Below, in pieces: positions 43,369 through 52,817 of a stretch of 64,000 nt of DNA; the stretch's first letter is position 1, and each line of letters starts with the position of its first letter. Source of the DNA: PNON01 sp964387025 (GTDB taxonomy: Bacteria > Chloroflexota > Anaerolineae > Anaerolineales > Anaerolineaceae); the NCBI GenBank assembly GCA_964387025.1, contig CAYLUZ010000001.1:310001-374000 (forward strand), read 5' to 3'. Under the pieces are notes generated by a model. The model saw only the letters and a list, made by a program, of their open reading frames with translations. It was not told where the DNA came from and did no database searches. The position numbers were made by a program, and so were the translations under genes.

Positions 43369-44136
43369 TTATTCCCCCGTCAATTCTTTAAACCTGCTTT
43401 CTGCCTGACTTTCTGTCAGATAGCAGTAGCTGAAAAGGCTGCCGCTTAATGTGGAATTAAAGACTCCGTAGGCTGAAGGTGATTTTGTTCGCACTTCATC
43501 TGCTGTATTCAGTTGAACCACTCTGTGCGGTATTCCCTGTTTTTCCGCTTCAGCAGTAAAAATACCGGTCAAATCCTCGATATATGGACATTGGTCCGTG
43601 CGAAAGATGGTCATTCCGTCACCGGCTTCTTTCTGGTTTTGCTCCCAGTTGCTGCTAAATGACGGATCAGGTACATCTTTGAATTTCTTGACCAACAACG
43701 TGAATGTGGGTGGAGCGGCATCCACCACAGTGTAACCAGACTCTAGGAACAACTTCTTACCAATTAGCCAGTTACCTTCACTGGCAATTACAGCCACACC
43801 ATTCATACCTGAGTCCCGCGCATCCACTTCGCATAGTTCGAGTAACCTGCGTGAAAAACCATTTCCCTTGCTTTTGCCGACCACCCACAGACAGTGAATG
43901 AACATATAACCAGACGCGTTCACCGCTCGCCACGCATACTGACCGGGGATGTATTCAATAAATCCACGCTCCGGCAGTTTGAGCATTTTCAGCCGCAAAC
44001 CCTCAGAAAAGCGCTCTTTAAGCCAGGCTAACTTCAAGGCATAACCGGGTGATTTCTTCTTGCTCATAAAACAGAAAAACCCGGTCTTATCCACGTTTTC
44101 ACGGTTGACGTCAATGATCTCTACTGAATTTTCCAC
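43369..44136 (-). CDS. GNAT N-acetyltransferase with YoaP-like domain
   Basis: A 255-residue protein. The first half is a GNAT domain (CLWVVGKSKGNGFSRRLLE in the acetyl-CoA loop, GNWLIGKKLFLESGYTVV). The second half (about 165-255; TDQCPYIEDLTGIF, AYGVFNSTLSGSLFSYCYL) has the YoaP-like thioredoxin-fold pattern. The start is GTG, behind an AGGAGAA ribosome site. Substrate unknown. Confidence 0.83.
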   Translation of the reverse strand: MENSVEIIDVNRENVDKTGFFCFMSKKKSPGYALKLAWLKERFSEGLRLKMLKLPERGFIEYIPGQYAWRAVNASGYMFIHCLWVVGKSKGNGFSRRLLELCEVDARDSGMNGVAVIASEGNWLIGKKLFLESGYTVVDAAPPTFTLLVKKFKDVPDPSFSSNWEQNQKEAGDGMTIFRTDQCPYIEDLTGIFTAEAEKQGIPHRVVQLNTADEVRTKSPSAYGVFNSTLSGSLFSYCYLTESQAESRFKELTGE

Positions 44137-44202
44137 TGGATTCTCCTAACAAAAGAATTATCGATAGTCATTAACTTCCCGGTTAATTATACAAAATATA
44201 AA

Positions 44203-44412
44203 TTAGAGACTATAGCGGATAACGCTGCTGGAACAGGAATCCACGCAATTACCGCACAAAATGCATTCACTATTTTCCATGGCTTCCATCTGAATCATGC
44301 TGTTGACGTCCAGGCTCATCGGACAATTGGAGATCCAGACTTTGCAATCGATGTTAACATCGGCACCTTTCTGCAAAAGTAAATTCAATAAATGATTAAT
44401 TGTCAAGTTCAC
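44203..44412 (-). pseudogene. C-terminal fragment of a 4Fe-4S ferredoxin-type protein
   Basis: A 69-residue open frame starting with GTG and no ribosome site. It retains DCKVWISNCPMSLDV and ECILCGNCVDSCSSSVI, the last Cys cluster of a two-cluster ferredoxin domain, but the first C-x-x-C-x-x-C half and all upstream domains are missing. This looks like the surviving 3' end of a 4Fe-4S membrane or flavoprotein gene. Confidence 0.6.
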
Positions 44413-44446
44413 TCAATCTCGAACGGAATGATAAAATAATACCCAC

Positions 44447-45166
44447 ATGAAGACTCCATCATCCACTACCAGCCTTCCAAATCGCGCCGAGTTCTTTTCA
44501 GGGGTAGTTAACGAGCTGCCCTTGTTACTGGGAGTTTTTCCGTTTGGCATGATCTACGGTGTATTAGCCCTGCAGGCATTATTGCCCGTCGCGGCTGCTC
44601 AGGCTATGTCCAGTATTATATTTGCGGGTTCTGCTCAATTTATATCCACCCAACTCTTAGCGCAGGGAATCCCCCTGATCATTCTGGTGGGAACGATATT
44701 CATCGTAAACTTGCGGCATATGCTTTACAGCGCTTCCATAGCTCCATTTACGAGACATCTTTCCCGTCCATGGAAAGCTTTACTGGCATACTTTCTTACC
44801 GATGAGGCGTATGTTATCGCTATTGCACACTATAACGAAGATACCCCATTGGAGAGGAAGCACTGGTATTTCCTCGGTGCCGGGGTCACACTCTGGACAG
44901 GCTGGCAAATTGCTACAGCCGCAGGTATATTCCTGGGAGCCCAGGTCCCGGCAGCCTGGTCGTTGGATTTTGCCCTGGCATTGACATTCATTGCATTGGT
45001 AGTTCCAGCTTTAAAGGATCGTCCGGCAGTGGTGGCTGCCATTTTCGCCGGTTTCATCGCATTGGTTGCTTATCCACTTCCTTATAAATTAGGTCTTATC
45101 GCAGCTGCTTTTGGCGGGATCATTTCCGGATTGGTCAGTGAGGGGCTATGGCGCAAATCTGGTTGA
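44447..45166 (+). CDS. azlC: AzlC-type branched-chain amino acid exporter subunit
   Basis: A 239-residue polytopic membrane protein. Signatures: ELPLLLGVFPFGMIYGVLA, AMSSIIFAGSAQFISTQLL and YFLTDEAYVIA, characteristic of AzlC. With the small partner AzlD it exports branched-chain amino acids. The ATG lies six bases after an AATAAT sequence and has no ribosome site. Its end overlaps azlD by 19 bp. Confidence 0.92.
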   Translation: MKTPSSTTSLPNRAEFFSGVVNELPLLLGVFPFGMIYGVLALQALLPVAAAQAMSSIIFAGSAQFISTQLLAQGIPLIILVGTIFIVNLRHMLYSASIAPFTRHLSRPWKALLAYFLTDEAYVIAIAHYNEDTPLERKHWYFLGAGVTLWTGWQIATAAGIFLGAQVPAAWSLDFALALTFIALVVPALKDRPAVVAAIFAGFIALVAYPLPYKLGLIAAAFGGIISGLVSEGLWRKSG

Positions 45167-45477
45167 CACTTGTCATTGCGGGGACCCTGACCTACCTGAC
45201 CCGGTTATCGTTTATTGCACTGCTGGACCGCTGGCAGTTACCCCCCATTGTATTGCGGGCATTGCGTTTTGTGCCGCCGGCTGTATTGAGTGCCATCATC
45301 TTCCCTGAACTTTTCATCCACTCAGGAATTATGGATGTCAGCCTGAACAATTTTCGCTTAATAGCAGGAGTCATTGCAGCCCTGGTGGGATGGAAGACGC
45401 GCAATATTTTCCTGACCATTGCCGCCGGTATGGCTGCGCTCTACTTGCTGCAGTGGTCTCAGGTCTTACTCAAATAA
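45148..45477 (+). CDS. azlD: AzlD-type branched-chain amino acid exporter subunit
   Basis: A 109-residue four-helix membrane protein with the conserved start WLTLVIAGTLTYLTRLSFI and the LRALRFVPPAVLSAIIFPELF segment. Partner of azlC, translationally coupled through a 19-bp overlap. Confidence 0.92.
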   Translation: MAQIWLTLVIAGTLTYLTRLSFIALLDRWQLPPIVLRALRFVPPAVLSAIIFPELFIHSGIMDVSLNNFRLIAGVIAALVGWKTRNIFLTIAAGMAALYLLQWSQVLLK

Positions 45478-45511
45478 GAAGTAATTAACTTCTATCTGGT
45501 TTGGAAAAATT

Positions 45512-47653
45512 ATGGAAGGCAAAGTTAAAATCCCGGGTTGGAGTCACTGTTTGCCAAGAATAAATCCAATACAATTGATCGTTGTACTGATATTCAGTAC
45601 CGTTCTGGCTTCATGTTCAGGAATGTCAGCTTCTCCTACCATAACTGCTCCACCACCTATTCCAACTGCCACCATTATTCCAACATCAACCCCATTACCT
45701 CTCACCCGGATGAATATCGGAATTGAGAGTCCCAATCTTACGGGAAATATCCTGGAGTTCATCCTTAGCAACCAGCCATCTTTTGGAGATAGCATCGTAG
45801 CTGGTTTCACTCATCCCGGATTGTTCAAGATCGACCCAACGACAGGAAATATAATAAAGGGTATAGCTGCAAGTGAATTACTGGAATGGCTGCCGAACGG
45901 TGACACATGGGAGATGGAAGTCTCACTTAATCCTGAAATTAATTGGAACAATGGCACGCCAATTACAGCGGAAGATGTTGATTTTTCTTTTTCTACTATA
46001 AAATCTCTCTCCAGGTATCAGACGGGAATTAATCCTCGTATTGTTGATTCGTTATCCATCACTACAACACAACCTGGAATAGTGAAACTATCATTAACTA
46101 AAGATCCATCCACGCTGATCGGATTGAAATCAGTTCTTACCTTTCCTATCCTTAACCGGGAATTTTGGACCGGAAAAATGGATGATCTGACCAGAAGTGA
46201 AGAATTTTGTAAACTCGGCAGTCTTTCTGATCAAATAAAATTGAACCAATCCGACCAATTAATGCTTGAACACCGGCAGGATATCCTCATCCAACAGATC
46301 TCTGATGCATCGATTGTTCTGTCCGGGACAAAAGTATCCTTGAAATACATGCAAGACTATGTGGATAACAAAGGCTACTTTAACAAGAACGGGGTAAAAG
46401 ATTCGGAAATAGCCTCATCATATACAATGCAAATACCCGGATTAACTCACCTGGTCGTCATGATAACTGATATCCAGATTGACCTGCAGTCTCAATTAGC
46501 AGACATTCGGGCGAAATTGGATGAATTTCGTGCCGTACAAACGAATTTAATTCTGCAGCAAAAAGACCTGGTGTCAGGTCTTTCAACAAGCACATCAGAA
46601 AATGGTAAGGCAGAACCATTATTGATTCCTTATCAATTTGACAAAGCTGATTCTTCTCAAGGAAACAGGATTGTATTAAGGATACAAACGCACAATGGAA
46701 GAATGCCTGATCTTATTTCATTCATACCAGGTCAAAGAACCAATTTATTGGATCTGTATTCCAGGGGAGAACTCGATGCAATTCTTACCTATAACAATCA
46801 AGTTATGGCTCCTGGAAATATCTCATATGCCTCTTTCCCAACCATGACAGGCATGTTCTTTAATCCGAAGTCCGACCAGTTACTTTTTCCAGCTCTCCGC
46901 ACCACTATTAGCTGTATTTATTCATCTCCAGAAATATGGGCTGACGAACCTAAACCAGGAGAATTGATACTGATAACTCCATTCATACCCCCTTCAACAG
47001 AAAAGGATGCAATCGAATGCACCGGGGATTTACCAACCCGGCTAAATTCCATGCTGGAATTCCTTAAAGGGATTGGATTTACATGGCAAGTAGAGCAGAG
47101 TGGAATGATCCTGCCCGGGACTTTTACTGATCCAAGGGGAAAGATCATTCCTTCGTTACAGATCAATGTATCTCCTTCAGTAAATTTACCTGCTGCTGTG
47201 CAAGAAAAATTCAAACGATCGATCATAAACCTGGGCATAGAAGTTTCGATTCAGACAGATCCCGACAACGATTCTGAAATGATAATTTCCGAATCGTCCA
47301 CAGCTGATATTGTTATTGATCAATGGATATCCACTGAGCAAGGTGAAGCGAGTCTTTGCGGGATTATTCCACGCCTAATTAATTCAGGTTTTCCGGTGTA
47401 TCTAATAAATGATATTAATTCAAAATGTCAGCCGGATGCTGCAGAAAGGGATATCAGCCCAGTGCCTTCACTGACACCTCCCGTGATGGTATCCGGAAAG
47501 ATAGCAAAATCTGAAGGTTTGGCACAACAGTGGTTGACCATTATGTATGGCAGCCAACCCGAACTGGAATGGGTACCCGGCTTGGAGACGAAATTTGATA
47601 TTTCTTGGCTGCAGTTACTTTCCCCCGTTTGGATCAGCGGGTGGGGTAACTAA
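45512..47653 (+). CDS. Lipoprotein with peptide-binding-protein-like (SBP_bac_5) domain and helical insertion
   Basis: A 713-residue lipoprotein: lipobox VLASC (Cys35), then a Pro/Thr linker. From about residue 65 it follows the family-5 solute-binding pattern (GNILEFILSNQPSFGDSIVAG, then LNPEINWNNGTPITAEDVDFSFSTI), but the middle contains a long polar helical segment with coiled-coil features (about 235-370), and the C-terminus is unusual. No permease or ATPase is nearby. A paralogue of the same plan is at 56185-58284. Whether it binds peptides or has been redirected to another sensing role is open. It follows azlD by 34 bp. Confidence 0.75.
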   Translation: MEGKVKIPGWSHCLPRINPIQLIVVLIFSTVLASCSGMSASPTITAPPPIPTATIIPTSTPLPLTRMNIGIESPNLTGNILEFILSNQPSFGDSIVAGFTHPGLFKIDPTTGNIIKGIAASELLEWLPNGDTWEMEVSLNPEINWNNGTPITAEDVDFSFSTIKSLSRYQTGINPRIVDSLSITTTQPGIVKLSLTKDPSTLIGLKSVLTFPILNREFWTGKMDDLTRSEEFCKLGSLSDQIKLNQSDQLMLEHRQDILIQQISDASIVLSGTKVSLKYMQDYVDNKGYFNKNGVKDSEIASSYTMQIPGLTHLVVMITDIQIDLQSQLADIRAKLDEFRAVQTNLILQQKDLVSGLSTSTSENGKAEPLLIPYQFDKADSSQGNRIVLRIQTHNGRMPDLISFIPGQRTNLLDLYSRGELDAILTYNNQVMAPGNISYASFPTMTGMFFNPKSDQLLFPALRTTISCIYSSPEIWADEPKPGELILITPFIPPSTEKDAIECTGDLPTRLNSMLEFLKGIGFTWQVEQSGMILPGTFTDPRGKIIPSLQINVSPSVNLPAAVQEKFKRSIINLGIEVSIQTDPDNDSEMIISESSTADIVIDQWISTEQGEASLCGIIPRLINSGFPVYLINDINSKCQPDAAERDISPVPSLTPPVMVSGKIAKSEGLAQQWLTIMYGSQPELEWVPGLETKFDISWLQLLSPVWISGWGN

Positions 47654-47693
47654 CGTGACTTTCTAATTGAATATAGCAGGATCCCTGGTGAGA

Positions 47694-48140
47694 TCAAACA
47701 GCTCCCGGTAAAGGGATATCCAAAACCTTTTGCTCGACATCAATATGGGCTGTCTTCAAGAAATCGATAGCCACTGGATCCACCCGATAATCTGAACTGT
47801 AGACCAGGCGGGTAATACCGGCATTGATCAATGCTTTTGTGCAATTGATGCATGGAAAGTGGGTCACATAACAAGTGCTGCCGCGTGTGGAGACTCCATG
47901 TAATGCAGCCTGGATAATAGCATTCGTTTCCGCGTGAATCGTCCGAACGCAATGCCCGTCCACCATTAAATGTCCAATCTCATCACAATGTGCTTGTCCG
48001 GCTGGTGAACCGTTAAATCCGGTCGTTAAGATACGTTTTTCGAGAACAAGGGCACAACCGACAAAAGCCCTGTCGCAGGTGCTGCGTTCAGACACTGCGT
48101 AAGTGATCTTCATAAAATATGAATCCCAATCTGGCCTCAT
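47694..48140 (-). CDS. dCMP deaminase (ComEB-like)
   Basis: A 148-residue cytidylate deaminase of the zinc-dependent fold. The zinc/catalytic motifs are HAETNAI and PCINCTKAL, with the GFNGSPAGQAHCDEIG segment that marks dCMP deaminases and ComEB. It converts dCMP to dUMP for dTTP supply. The ATG at 48140 is preferred because AAGGAG lies eight bases upstream; another ATG 27 bases earlier has none. Confidence 0.9.
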   Translation of the reverse strand: MRPDWDSYFMKITYAVSERSTCDRAFVGCALVLEKRILTTGFNGSPAGQAHCDEIGHLMVDGHCVRTIHAETNAIIQAALHGVSTRGSTCYVTHFPCINCTKALINAGITRLVYSSDYRVDPVAIDFLKTAHIDVEQKVLDIPLPGAV

Positions 48141-48284
48141 GTTAATTCTCCTTGTTCTTATATCCATTAATTATATCCAAATATGGTAAAGAACTATATT
48201 CAAAAAATGAAACGGTATTGCATGGAAATGAAGTAACTAATTACAACATTTATGCATCTATTATTACAACTATAAGGAAATCAA

Positions 48285-48842
48285 ATGGATGCATTTATAC
48301 CAATACCTAAAAATATTCCATTTTGGCTGCAAATTGGAATCTGGTTTTCAGAGCGGGTTACCGGTCATGAGATGCTACCTGCCAAATTACTAGCCTGGTA
48401 TCCAAAAGCGGCAATTGGTTCCGGCTTGCTTGAAGCGCTGGTAGCACATAAGGATGGGAATCTTGATGAAAGAATATTGAAACTGGTCAGAATTCAGGCT
48501 TCATACAGCGCATCATGCGCTTTTTGCATTGATATGAATAGTGCCATGACCGAGGAAACAGGCATTCTCCCGGAGGAATTGCTTGCACTTCAAGGAAGGA
48601 CCGAAATCAAGCTGGTCACCAGTTTCACACCACGGGAACAATTGGCCATAGAATACTCGAAGCTCACATCTCAGACCCCATTAAGGTTTCCGCAAGATTT
48701 CATTACCGAATTGAAACATCAGTTCACTGAAAGGGAGATTGTTATCCTTGCCAGTACTGCCGCCCAGGTAAATTATTGGGCGAGATTAATCCAGGCCCTC
48801 GGTATACCTCCAGCAGGATTCGCTACAAGAGAGAAAAAATAA
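48285..48842 (+). CDS. Carboxymuconolactone decarboxylase/AhpD-like protein
   Basis: A 185-residue protein of the CMD/AhpD fold, with the redox motif SASCAFCIDMNSAM (CxxC plus following Asp/His-type environment). Such proteins act as peroxidase reductants or decarboxylases; peroxidase activity is the more common case for CxxC members. AAGGAAATC precedes the ATG. Nothing links it to its neighbours. Confidence 0.85.
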   Translation: MDAFIPIPKNIPFWLQIGIWFSERVTGHEMLPAKLLAWYPKAAIGSGLLEALVAHKDGNLDERILKLVRIQASYSASCAFCIDMNSAMTEETGILPEELLALQGRTEIKLVTSFTPREQLAIEYSKLTSQTPLRFPQDFITELKHQFTEREIVILASTAAQVNYWARLIQALGIPPAGFATREKK

Positions 48843-48865
48843 CCGCAGTTTTCTAGAAAAGATAA

Positions 48866-49549
48866 TTAAATATGGTCAATGGCCTTAAGTAGAACTTCTC
48901 CCAGATCAATGATCGCAGCGATCTCTTCGGGTTTTTCCAGTTTAACACCGGCAAATTCAAACCTTATCCCATCGGAAGAAAGCTTGATCACCGGTATTTT
49001 TTTCCCGGTCCACTTCTCCATGTAGCGAACGAGCTCAGGCTGCAGGATCTTCTGCACCTCTGCCGGATCACTTGTCCATATCATCCATCTGGCAAACAGG
49101 TGTTCATAGTCACCTTTGAATTCCTTGATGCTTCCATAGTTGGCTGCATCCTCACCCAGGAATATTGAAAAAGCTTTTTGAAGAAGCATCTCTCCGAAAG
49201 CGCCAGCAGAGGAGACATCCTGCCGGTGGCCAAGCATCGTAAAACCTGAAAGGGGAGCGGGTTGATTGGTGACCCATCGGGTGGTTAAACGGATATTGGA
49301 TGATCCGGAGTCAGATTCGATCCCGATCGATTCTGACAGGGCTGAATAGGTCCATCTTTCGGTTTGGAACTGGAATCCGCCCGACAGCCTTTCCTTGATC
49401 TGGCTGAATTTCCACCCTCTCTCAACTGCCATCTGGCTTAGCTTCGCCATTTTTTGCGATCTTGCCCGACCTACCAGGACAAAGATCAAGACCACAGCAA
49501 CCACTGTGACCGCAATAACCACCAGACTCACCAGTATGTCGCCCATCAT
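48866..49549 (-). CDS. Single-pass membrane protein, uncharacterised
   Basis: A 227-residue protein with an N-terminal membrane helix (ILVSLVVIAVTVVAVVLIFV), a basic linker, and a strand-rich cytosolic domain ending in a hydrophobic helix (EEIAAIIDLGEVLLKAI). Its plan matches the gene at 33789-34505, and the two may be distant paralogues. An AGGAGGAA ribosome site precedes the ATG pair. Function unknown. Confidence 0.7.
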   Translation of the reverse strand: MMGDILVSLVVIAVTVVAVVLIFVLVGRARSQKMAKLSQMAVERGWKFSQIKERLSGGFQFQTERWTYSALSESIGIESDSGSSNIRLTTRWVTNQPAPLSGFTMLGHRQDVSSAGAFGEMLLQKAFSIFLGEDAANYGSIKEFKGDYEHLFARWMIWTSDPAEVQKILQPELVRYMEKWTGKKIPVIKLSSDGIRFEFAGVKLEKPEEIAAIIDLGEVLLKAIDHI

Positions 49550-49606
49550 TTCCTCCTCGAATGGCTTTTGTTGCCTATAACCGCCTGCTTAAGGTTAATT
49601 ATCTAC

Positions 49607-49655
49607 GAAAAATGAAAACCCGGAAATCATTTACCACCCTATTTTTGAATCAACT
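49607..49655. repeat. Decayed direct repeat, left copy
   Basis: Starts GAAAAATGAAAACCC and ends GAATCAACT; matches 50696-50745 with one indel and scattered substitutions. The two copies bracket the AT-rich orphan gene. The rest of the 233-bp gap (49550-49782) shows no recognisable gene. Confidence 0.5.
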
Positions 49656-49782
49656 CAAATGATATGGACTACAGCCAGGGAGTCAACTGGCATCCAGACT
49701 GAATATCGGCTTGAGTAATCGGCGGACGGGGCAGGTGCAAATCATTCCAATGATCTTACGGGAGGCTTTGTTATGCGCGGTT

Positions 49783-50457
49783 TTATTTTCTAAACGATGC
49801 TTTTGCCCCATCAATAATGATTGTACCTTGTCTGAAACTTTTCCAAAACCAACTTTTTTTACTTTCAATTTGGGGTATCCACAAACATTGCTTTTTAGTA
49901 TCGCTTTGGATGTCAATCTCTTTATTGCGCAAAATAATATCTGTAAGTTGTGCTTCGATATCCTTCCACAGTATTTCTTTACCCAAATAAAAACTATGCT
50001 GTTTTAATATCGTTTGAACTATCCTTTTAAATAAATCTGATGAAATTGGCTTAATACTAAAAAAACAATTATCATGGGAGTAAATATAAAAAGGGGAAAT
50101 ATCCCTGCTTGAGATTTCATATCCTTCGTTGCTAGTAATCAACCCTAATTCTGAAGCTATTTCATCTGTGAATTTATACTCATTTTTCCATGGTTGACCA
50201 AAAAAAGCTCGTTTCTTATCATGGTCATTATACTTACTCTTGCTAAATTTTTCAGCAGCATGATTATCCATTGCGGCGAGAATTAAATTGTCATTGAACT
50301 CGCCATAAACAATAGAAAACCATGTAAATTCGCTTTCATAAAACGCATTAGCAAGGACTTGCATAGATATGCCAGCGCCGCTCAAAGATGTTTCTTTGTA
50401 TCTAAGATTGGTAAGTCGTCTATGTGACCACCAATCGTGTAATTCTGGATTTATCAT
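49783..50457 (-). CDS. AT-rich orphan gene
   Basis: A 224-residue protein with no recognisable family. It is rich in Lys, Asn, Ser, Ile and aromatic residues, and its DNA is clearly more AT-rich than the neighbours. A Trp-rich N-terminus (LHDWWSHRRLTNLRY) and a near-C-terminal SWFWKSFRQG are notable. No membrane segment or signal peptide. The ATG at 50457 has only a weak GGAAAA site. Decayed direct repeats flank it, pointing to acquisition by transfer. Confidence 0.6.
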   Translation of the reverse strand: MINPELHDWWSHRRLTNLRYKETSLSGAGISMQVLANAFYESEFTWFSIVYGEFNDNLILAAMDNHAAEKFSKSKYNDHDKKRAFFGQPWKNEYKFTDEIASELGLITSNEGYEISSRDISPFYIYSHDNCFFSIKPISSDLFKRIVQTILKQHSFYLGKEILWKDIEAQLTDIILRNKEIDIQSDTKKQCLWIPQIESKKSWFWKSFRQGTIIIDGAKASFRK

Positions 50458-50757
50458 GATTTTCCGTGTTTGTTTTGTGAGGAACTGCCCAACTATTAAT
50501 TATTCGAGATCTTCGTGCGCTGCAACTATACATTGTTACCCCAAATAATAAATCTCCCATTTATTACTATTATATACCCGGTGTTGAAAGGTCAGACTCC
50601 ACCACCACTGCAATGGCAGCCAGTCACGCCAATATCCTTTGCTCCTCAAACATCCGATGTTCCCCACTACTGTCTGGTCAATGTAAATGATCTGAGAAAA
50701 ACGAAAACCCAAAAAATTTTAGTCCAGCCTCTATTTGAATCAACTTTAATCTAAATG
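50458..50757. other. Gene-poor stretch
   Basis: About 300 bases upstream of the AT-rich orphan gene without a convincing reading frame. It contains the right copy of the decayed direct repeat near its end and otherwise shows nothing recognisable. Confidence 0.55.
50696..50745. repeat. Decayed direct repeat, right copy
   Basis: Partner of 49607-49655: starts GAAAAACGAAAACCC and ends GAATCAACT, about 1.09 kb away in the same orientation. Confidence 0.5.
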
Positions 50758-50789
50758 AGAAGGACTGCGCTCGATGGCGCAGCCCTTCT
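50758..50789 (-). terminator. Terminator of the sugar ABC operon
   Basis: AGAAGGACTGCGC (50758-50770) pairs with GCGCAGCCCTTCT (50777-50789), 13 bp with one mismatch, 35 bases beyond the binding-protein stop on the minus strand. The T-run is weak. Confidence 0.7.
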
Positions 50790-50824
50790 ACGTCGCAAAT
50801 GGTTTACCCTACAAATTCCCGTTA

Positions 50825-51781
50825 TTATTTAAGATACTCACCGACGTTTTCAATAGTGATCAAGGTAAAGGAAACAAGAATTTCCGGATCAACTTTTTCA
50901 CCTTTGACGAGCTTTACAACAGTTTCCATGGCGGTCGCGCCTTGGGCTGTGGTGCTTTGAGATACTGTGGCGGCCATTCGGCCATCTTTCACAGCGGCTA
51001 AAGCATCTGGTGTCGCGTCAAGACCATATATTTTGATTTTTTCAAGCAGTTTAGCATCTTCAACAGCCTTCAATGCACCTAATGCCATACCATCATTATT
51101 GGCTACGATTGCATTGATCTCAGTTCCGGTCTGAAGCCAGTTTTCCACGAGTTTCAGGGCTTCGTCGGTTTTCCAGTTGGCTGTCTGTTCGAAAACGACT
51201 TTGATATCGGGGTAGTCTTTGAGGACATTGTAATATCCTTCAGTCCTGCCCAATTGAGCATCAGACCCCATGGGGCCTAAAAGGAAGGCCACATTACCCT
51301 TACCACCGATGGCTTCTGCAGCAGTTTTCATTTCCATCACACCACCATCAACATTGCTGACACCAACAAAGGCGCTGGCAGCTTCAGGTTTGCTGATCTT
51401 CTGGTTAACAACGACTACCGGGATGCCAGCTTTGGTAGCGGCTTCGATAGCAGGAACTATTCCGTCAACTGATACGGGTTCAATGACGATTCCGGTGATC
51501 CCTTGTGTTACAGCAGTTTCAACCTGGCTGACCTGTTTGGCAGCATCCTGACCACCATCATAGACGGTCAGTTCAACGCCTAATTCGGCAGCTTTGGCTT
51601 TTACTGCATCAGACATCTCGATTGTGAATGCATTGGTCATATGGCTCATGAATAAACCATATTTCTGCACTTTCGCAGCAGGTTCAGCTGGTGCTGCGGT
51701 TGGCTGTGCAGTACAACCGGCGATCATGATGATGACCAGCAGGCCAATCAACATTCTTGTAACCAATTTTCCTGTTTTCAT
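50825..51781 (-). CDS. Sugar ABC transporter substrate-binding lipoprotein (RbsB-like)
   Basis: A 318-residue periplasmic-binding-protein type I of the ribose/xylose/inositol class. Lipobox MIAGC (Cys23); then the LFMSHMTNAFTIEMSDAVKAKA start, GITGIVIEPVSVDGIVPAI, IPVVVVNQKI and AIVANNDGMALGALKAVEDA. It captures a sugar or polyol outside the membrane. It is the last gene of a three-gene operon after the ATPase and permease, separated by about 75 bp that may boost its expression. The specific sugar is not predictable. Confidence 0.9.
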   Translation of the reverse strand: MKTGKLVTRMLIGLLVIIMIAGCTAQPTAAPAEPAAKVQKYGLFMSHMTNAFTIEMSDAVKAKAAELGVELTVYDGGQDAAKQVSQVETAVTQGITGIVIEPVSVDGIVPAIEAATKAGIPVVVVNQKISKPEAASAFVGVSNVDGGVMEMKTAAEAIGGKGNVAFLLGPMGSDAQLGRTEGYYNVLKDYPDIKVVFEQTANWKTDEALKLVENWLQTGTEINAIVANNDGMALGALKAVEDAKLLEKIKIYGLDATPDALAAVKDGRMAATVSQSTTAQGATAMETVVKLVKGEKVDPEILVSFTLITIENVGEYLK

Positions 51782-51854
51782 TTTCTTCTCCTATAAATAA
51801 AGATTATCCTAATATTTTTGTAAACCACTATTTGCGATGTGGATTATATCAAAC

Positions 51855-52817
51855 TTATTGTTTCCCTTTCCCTTTCATATCCAACAAAACAGCGATGATG
51901 ATGATGGATCCTTTAATAATTAATTGAAAATGCGAAGAAACATTTAAGATATCCAGGCCATTTCCTATCACTGCAATTAACAAAGCTCCGATCACCGTTC
52001 CGTACCATTTACCAGCGCCGCCAGCCATACTAACTCCACCAATGATGACGGCTGCGATTGCATCCAGTTCATAAGCCTGGCCTGCGGTCGGATTGCCTGA
52101 TACCAGGCGGGATGCCAATAGCAATCCTGCAATACCTGCGAGAAACCCCGAAAGTGTATAAACAGCGATTTTTATCCAATCTACATTGATACCAGAGACC
52201 CTGGCTGCAGTTTCATTCCCACCGACCGCATATACTCTGCGGCCAAAGACAGTTCGGGTGATGATAAAGGCGCATACCAGTGTTATCACAATAAAATACA
52301 CTACAAGGTGTGGAATGGTATTAAATACGAATCCACCAGCAATACCTTCAAACAATTTTGTCACATCGAAAACGGGCTGACCTTTTGCAGCGATCAATGC
52401 AACTCCCCTGACAATAGTCATGGTTCCTAAAGTGACAATAAAAGGTGGAATGTTTCCGTAAGCTACACTAACCCCATTTAGCAATCCAACTGCTGCACCT
52501 ATGACTACCGAAAGAACGATGGGTACGATGAGGGGATACTCGCCCGGATGCGCAAAGCTTGCAGCGATCACTCCGGTTAAAGCCACGATAGATCCAACCG
52601 AGAGATCGATACCCCCGGAGATGATCACAAACATCATCCCTGTAGCCAGGATGCCATTTATGGAGGCTTGTTTGAGGATGTTCACCAGGTTCGCCGGTTT
52701 TGCAAAAGCATTTGGCGAAAGGATCATCAGAATCGCCAGAATTACAAAAAATGCGATAAAAATGCCGACTTCCCGAAGAGATGAAAATTCGAAGGATTTC
52801 CGGAGTGTTTTGTTCAT
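51855..52817 (-). CDS. Sugar ABC transporter permease (RbsC-like)
   Basis: A 320-residue permease of the ribose/xylose class with about nine to ten hydrophobic segments. Signatures include ILATGMMFVIISGGIDLSVG and GNETAARVSGINVDWIKIAVY. It forms the membrane channel for the import system. The ATG overlaps the ATPase stop by four bases. Confidence 0.92.
   Translation of the reverse strand: MNKTLRKSFEFSSLREVGIFIAFFVILAILMILSPNAFAKPANLVNILKQASINGILATGMMFVIISGGIDLSVGSIVALTGVIAASFAHPGEYPLIVPIVLSVVIGAAVGLLNGVSVAYGNIPPFIVTLGTMTIVRGVALIAAKGQPVFDVTKLFEGIAGGFVFNTIPHLVVYFIVITLVCAFIITRTVFGRRVYAVGGNETAARVSGINVDWIKIAVYTLSGFLAGIAGLLLASRLVSGNPTAGQAYELDAIAAVIIGGVSMAGGAGKWYGTVIGALLIAVIGNGLDILNVSSHFQLIIKGSIIIIAVLLDMKGKGKQ

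Noticed and set aside
49660..49810. A plus-strand frame reading GQVQIIPMILREAL recalled the end of a TIR domain.
   Set aside because: Only about ten residues resemble a TIR strand; the frame has no other TIR motif, starts after a stop, and overlaps the AT-rich orphan gene on the other strand. Not supported.
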